This document shows positions 63,945 to 64,000 of a DNA stretch of 64,000 bases, in pieces (within the stretch, counting starts at the first letter, position 1; the number at the start of each line of letters is the position of its first letter). The stretch spans positions 1 to 64,000 of the forward strand of contig NZ_JAETWA010000019.1 in NCBI RefSeq assembly GCF_016774335.1, given 5' to 3'. A model generated the notes under the pieces. That model ran no database searches, was not told where the DNA came from, and was given only the letters and a program-made list of their open reading frames with translations. This stretch comes from Luteimonas saliphila (lineage in GTDB: Bacteria; Pseudomonadota; Gammaproteobacteria; Xanthomonadales; Xanthomonadaceae). The translations under genes were made by a program, and so were the position numbers.

Positions 63945-64000
63945 TCCTCTGGCCTCGAGAACACGCATCACCGGGCGCCATTGAACGACCGATGACGTGC

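Overview
The window is a 64 kb piece of a very G+C-rich gammaproteobacterial chromosome, most like the Lysobacteraceae/Xanthomonadaceae (Luteimonas, Lysobacter, Xanthomonas relatives). The clues are a split pntA followed by pntB, an XAC0095-type protein, a prpB-prpC-acnD-prpF propionate cluster, an mlaFEDCB-mlaA operon, and several families of short palindromic repeats typical of that family. No rRNA, tRNA, CRISPR array or intact insertion sequence was seen. The family assignment is inference from gene content.

Layout. 1-2.5 kb: end of a proton-translocating transhydrogenase operon and a small outer-membrane barrel gene. 2.8-9.0 kb: a complete four-gene LHEP DNA-repair operon (exonuclease, ATP-dependent ligase, Lhr-type helicase, phosphodiesterase). 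9.0-23.9 kb: single housekeeping and accessory genes (YciI, DUF1801, PutP, AraC regulator, a DUF6265-VOC fusion, DUF5694, an NHL-M23 protein, RlmI, rhomboid, SDR, serine hydrolase, NmrA-like) separated by repeat-rich spacers. 24-27.9 kb: an A+T-richer accessory stretch with a C4-like structured RNA ahead of an XAC0095-type gene, a second serine hydrolase, a membrane protein and a 55-residue Trp-rich peptide. 27.9-41.3 kb: a long minus-strand cluster joining acetyl-phosphate metabolism (phosphoketolase, acetate kinase, MaoC-Pta) to metal and stress functions (MerR regulator, CPx copper ATPase, universal stress protein, P2-type ATPase, phasin). 41.6-43.3 kb: an M28 lipoprotein peptidase. 43.4-52.5 kb: the methylcitrate cycle, with a divergent gene fusing a DNA-binding domain to citrate synthase. 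52.8-57.2 kb: the Mla phospholipid-transport operon. 57.2-64 kb: an M23 peptidase, RmuC, an alpha/beta hydrolase, SdpI-like, GNAT, DUF1579-like and YdeI-like genes, one GNAT gene being frameshifted.

How the genes work together. The LHEP genes overlap or abut in the order exo-lig-lhr-pe and should act as one repair module. Phosphoketolase makes acetyl-phosphate, which AckA turns into ATP plus acetate and Pta into acetyl-CoA. A TTGAC-N4-ATCAA site upstream of the phasin-ATPase-Usp genes fits low-oxygen control by an Fnr/Anr protein. A MerR-type promoter with a 20-bp spacer sits upstream of merR-copA-ackA. PrpC, AcnD, PrpF and PrpB turn propionyl-CoA plus oxaloacetate into succinate plus pyruvate. 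The HTH-citrate synthase next to them may sense the pathway.

The most distinctive feature is repeat activity. Four palindromic families populate the spacers, and three copies lie inside reading frames (two in lhr, one in merR), where they are translated as extra peptide. Repeats also border a duplicated pta 3' end, a 165-bp tandem duplication and a two-level 181/21-bp tandem array.
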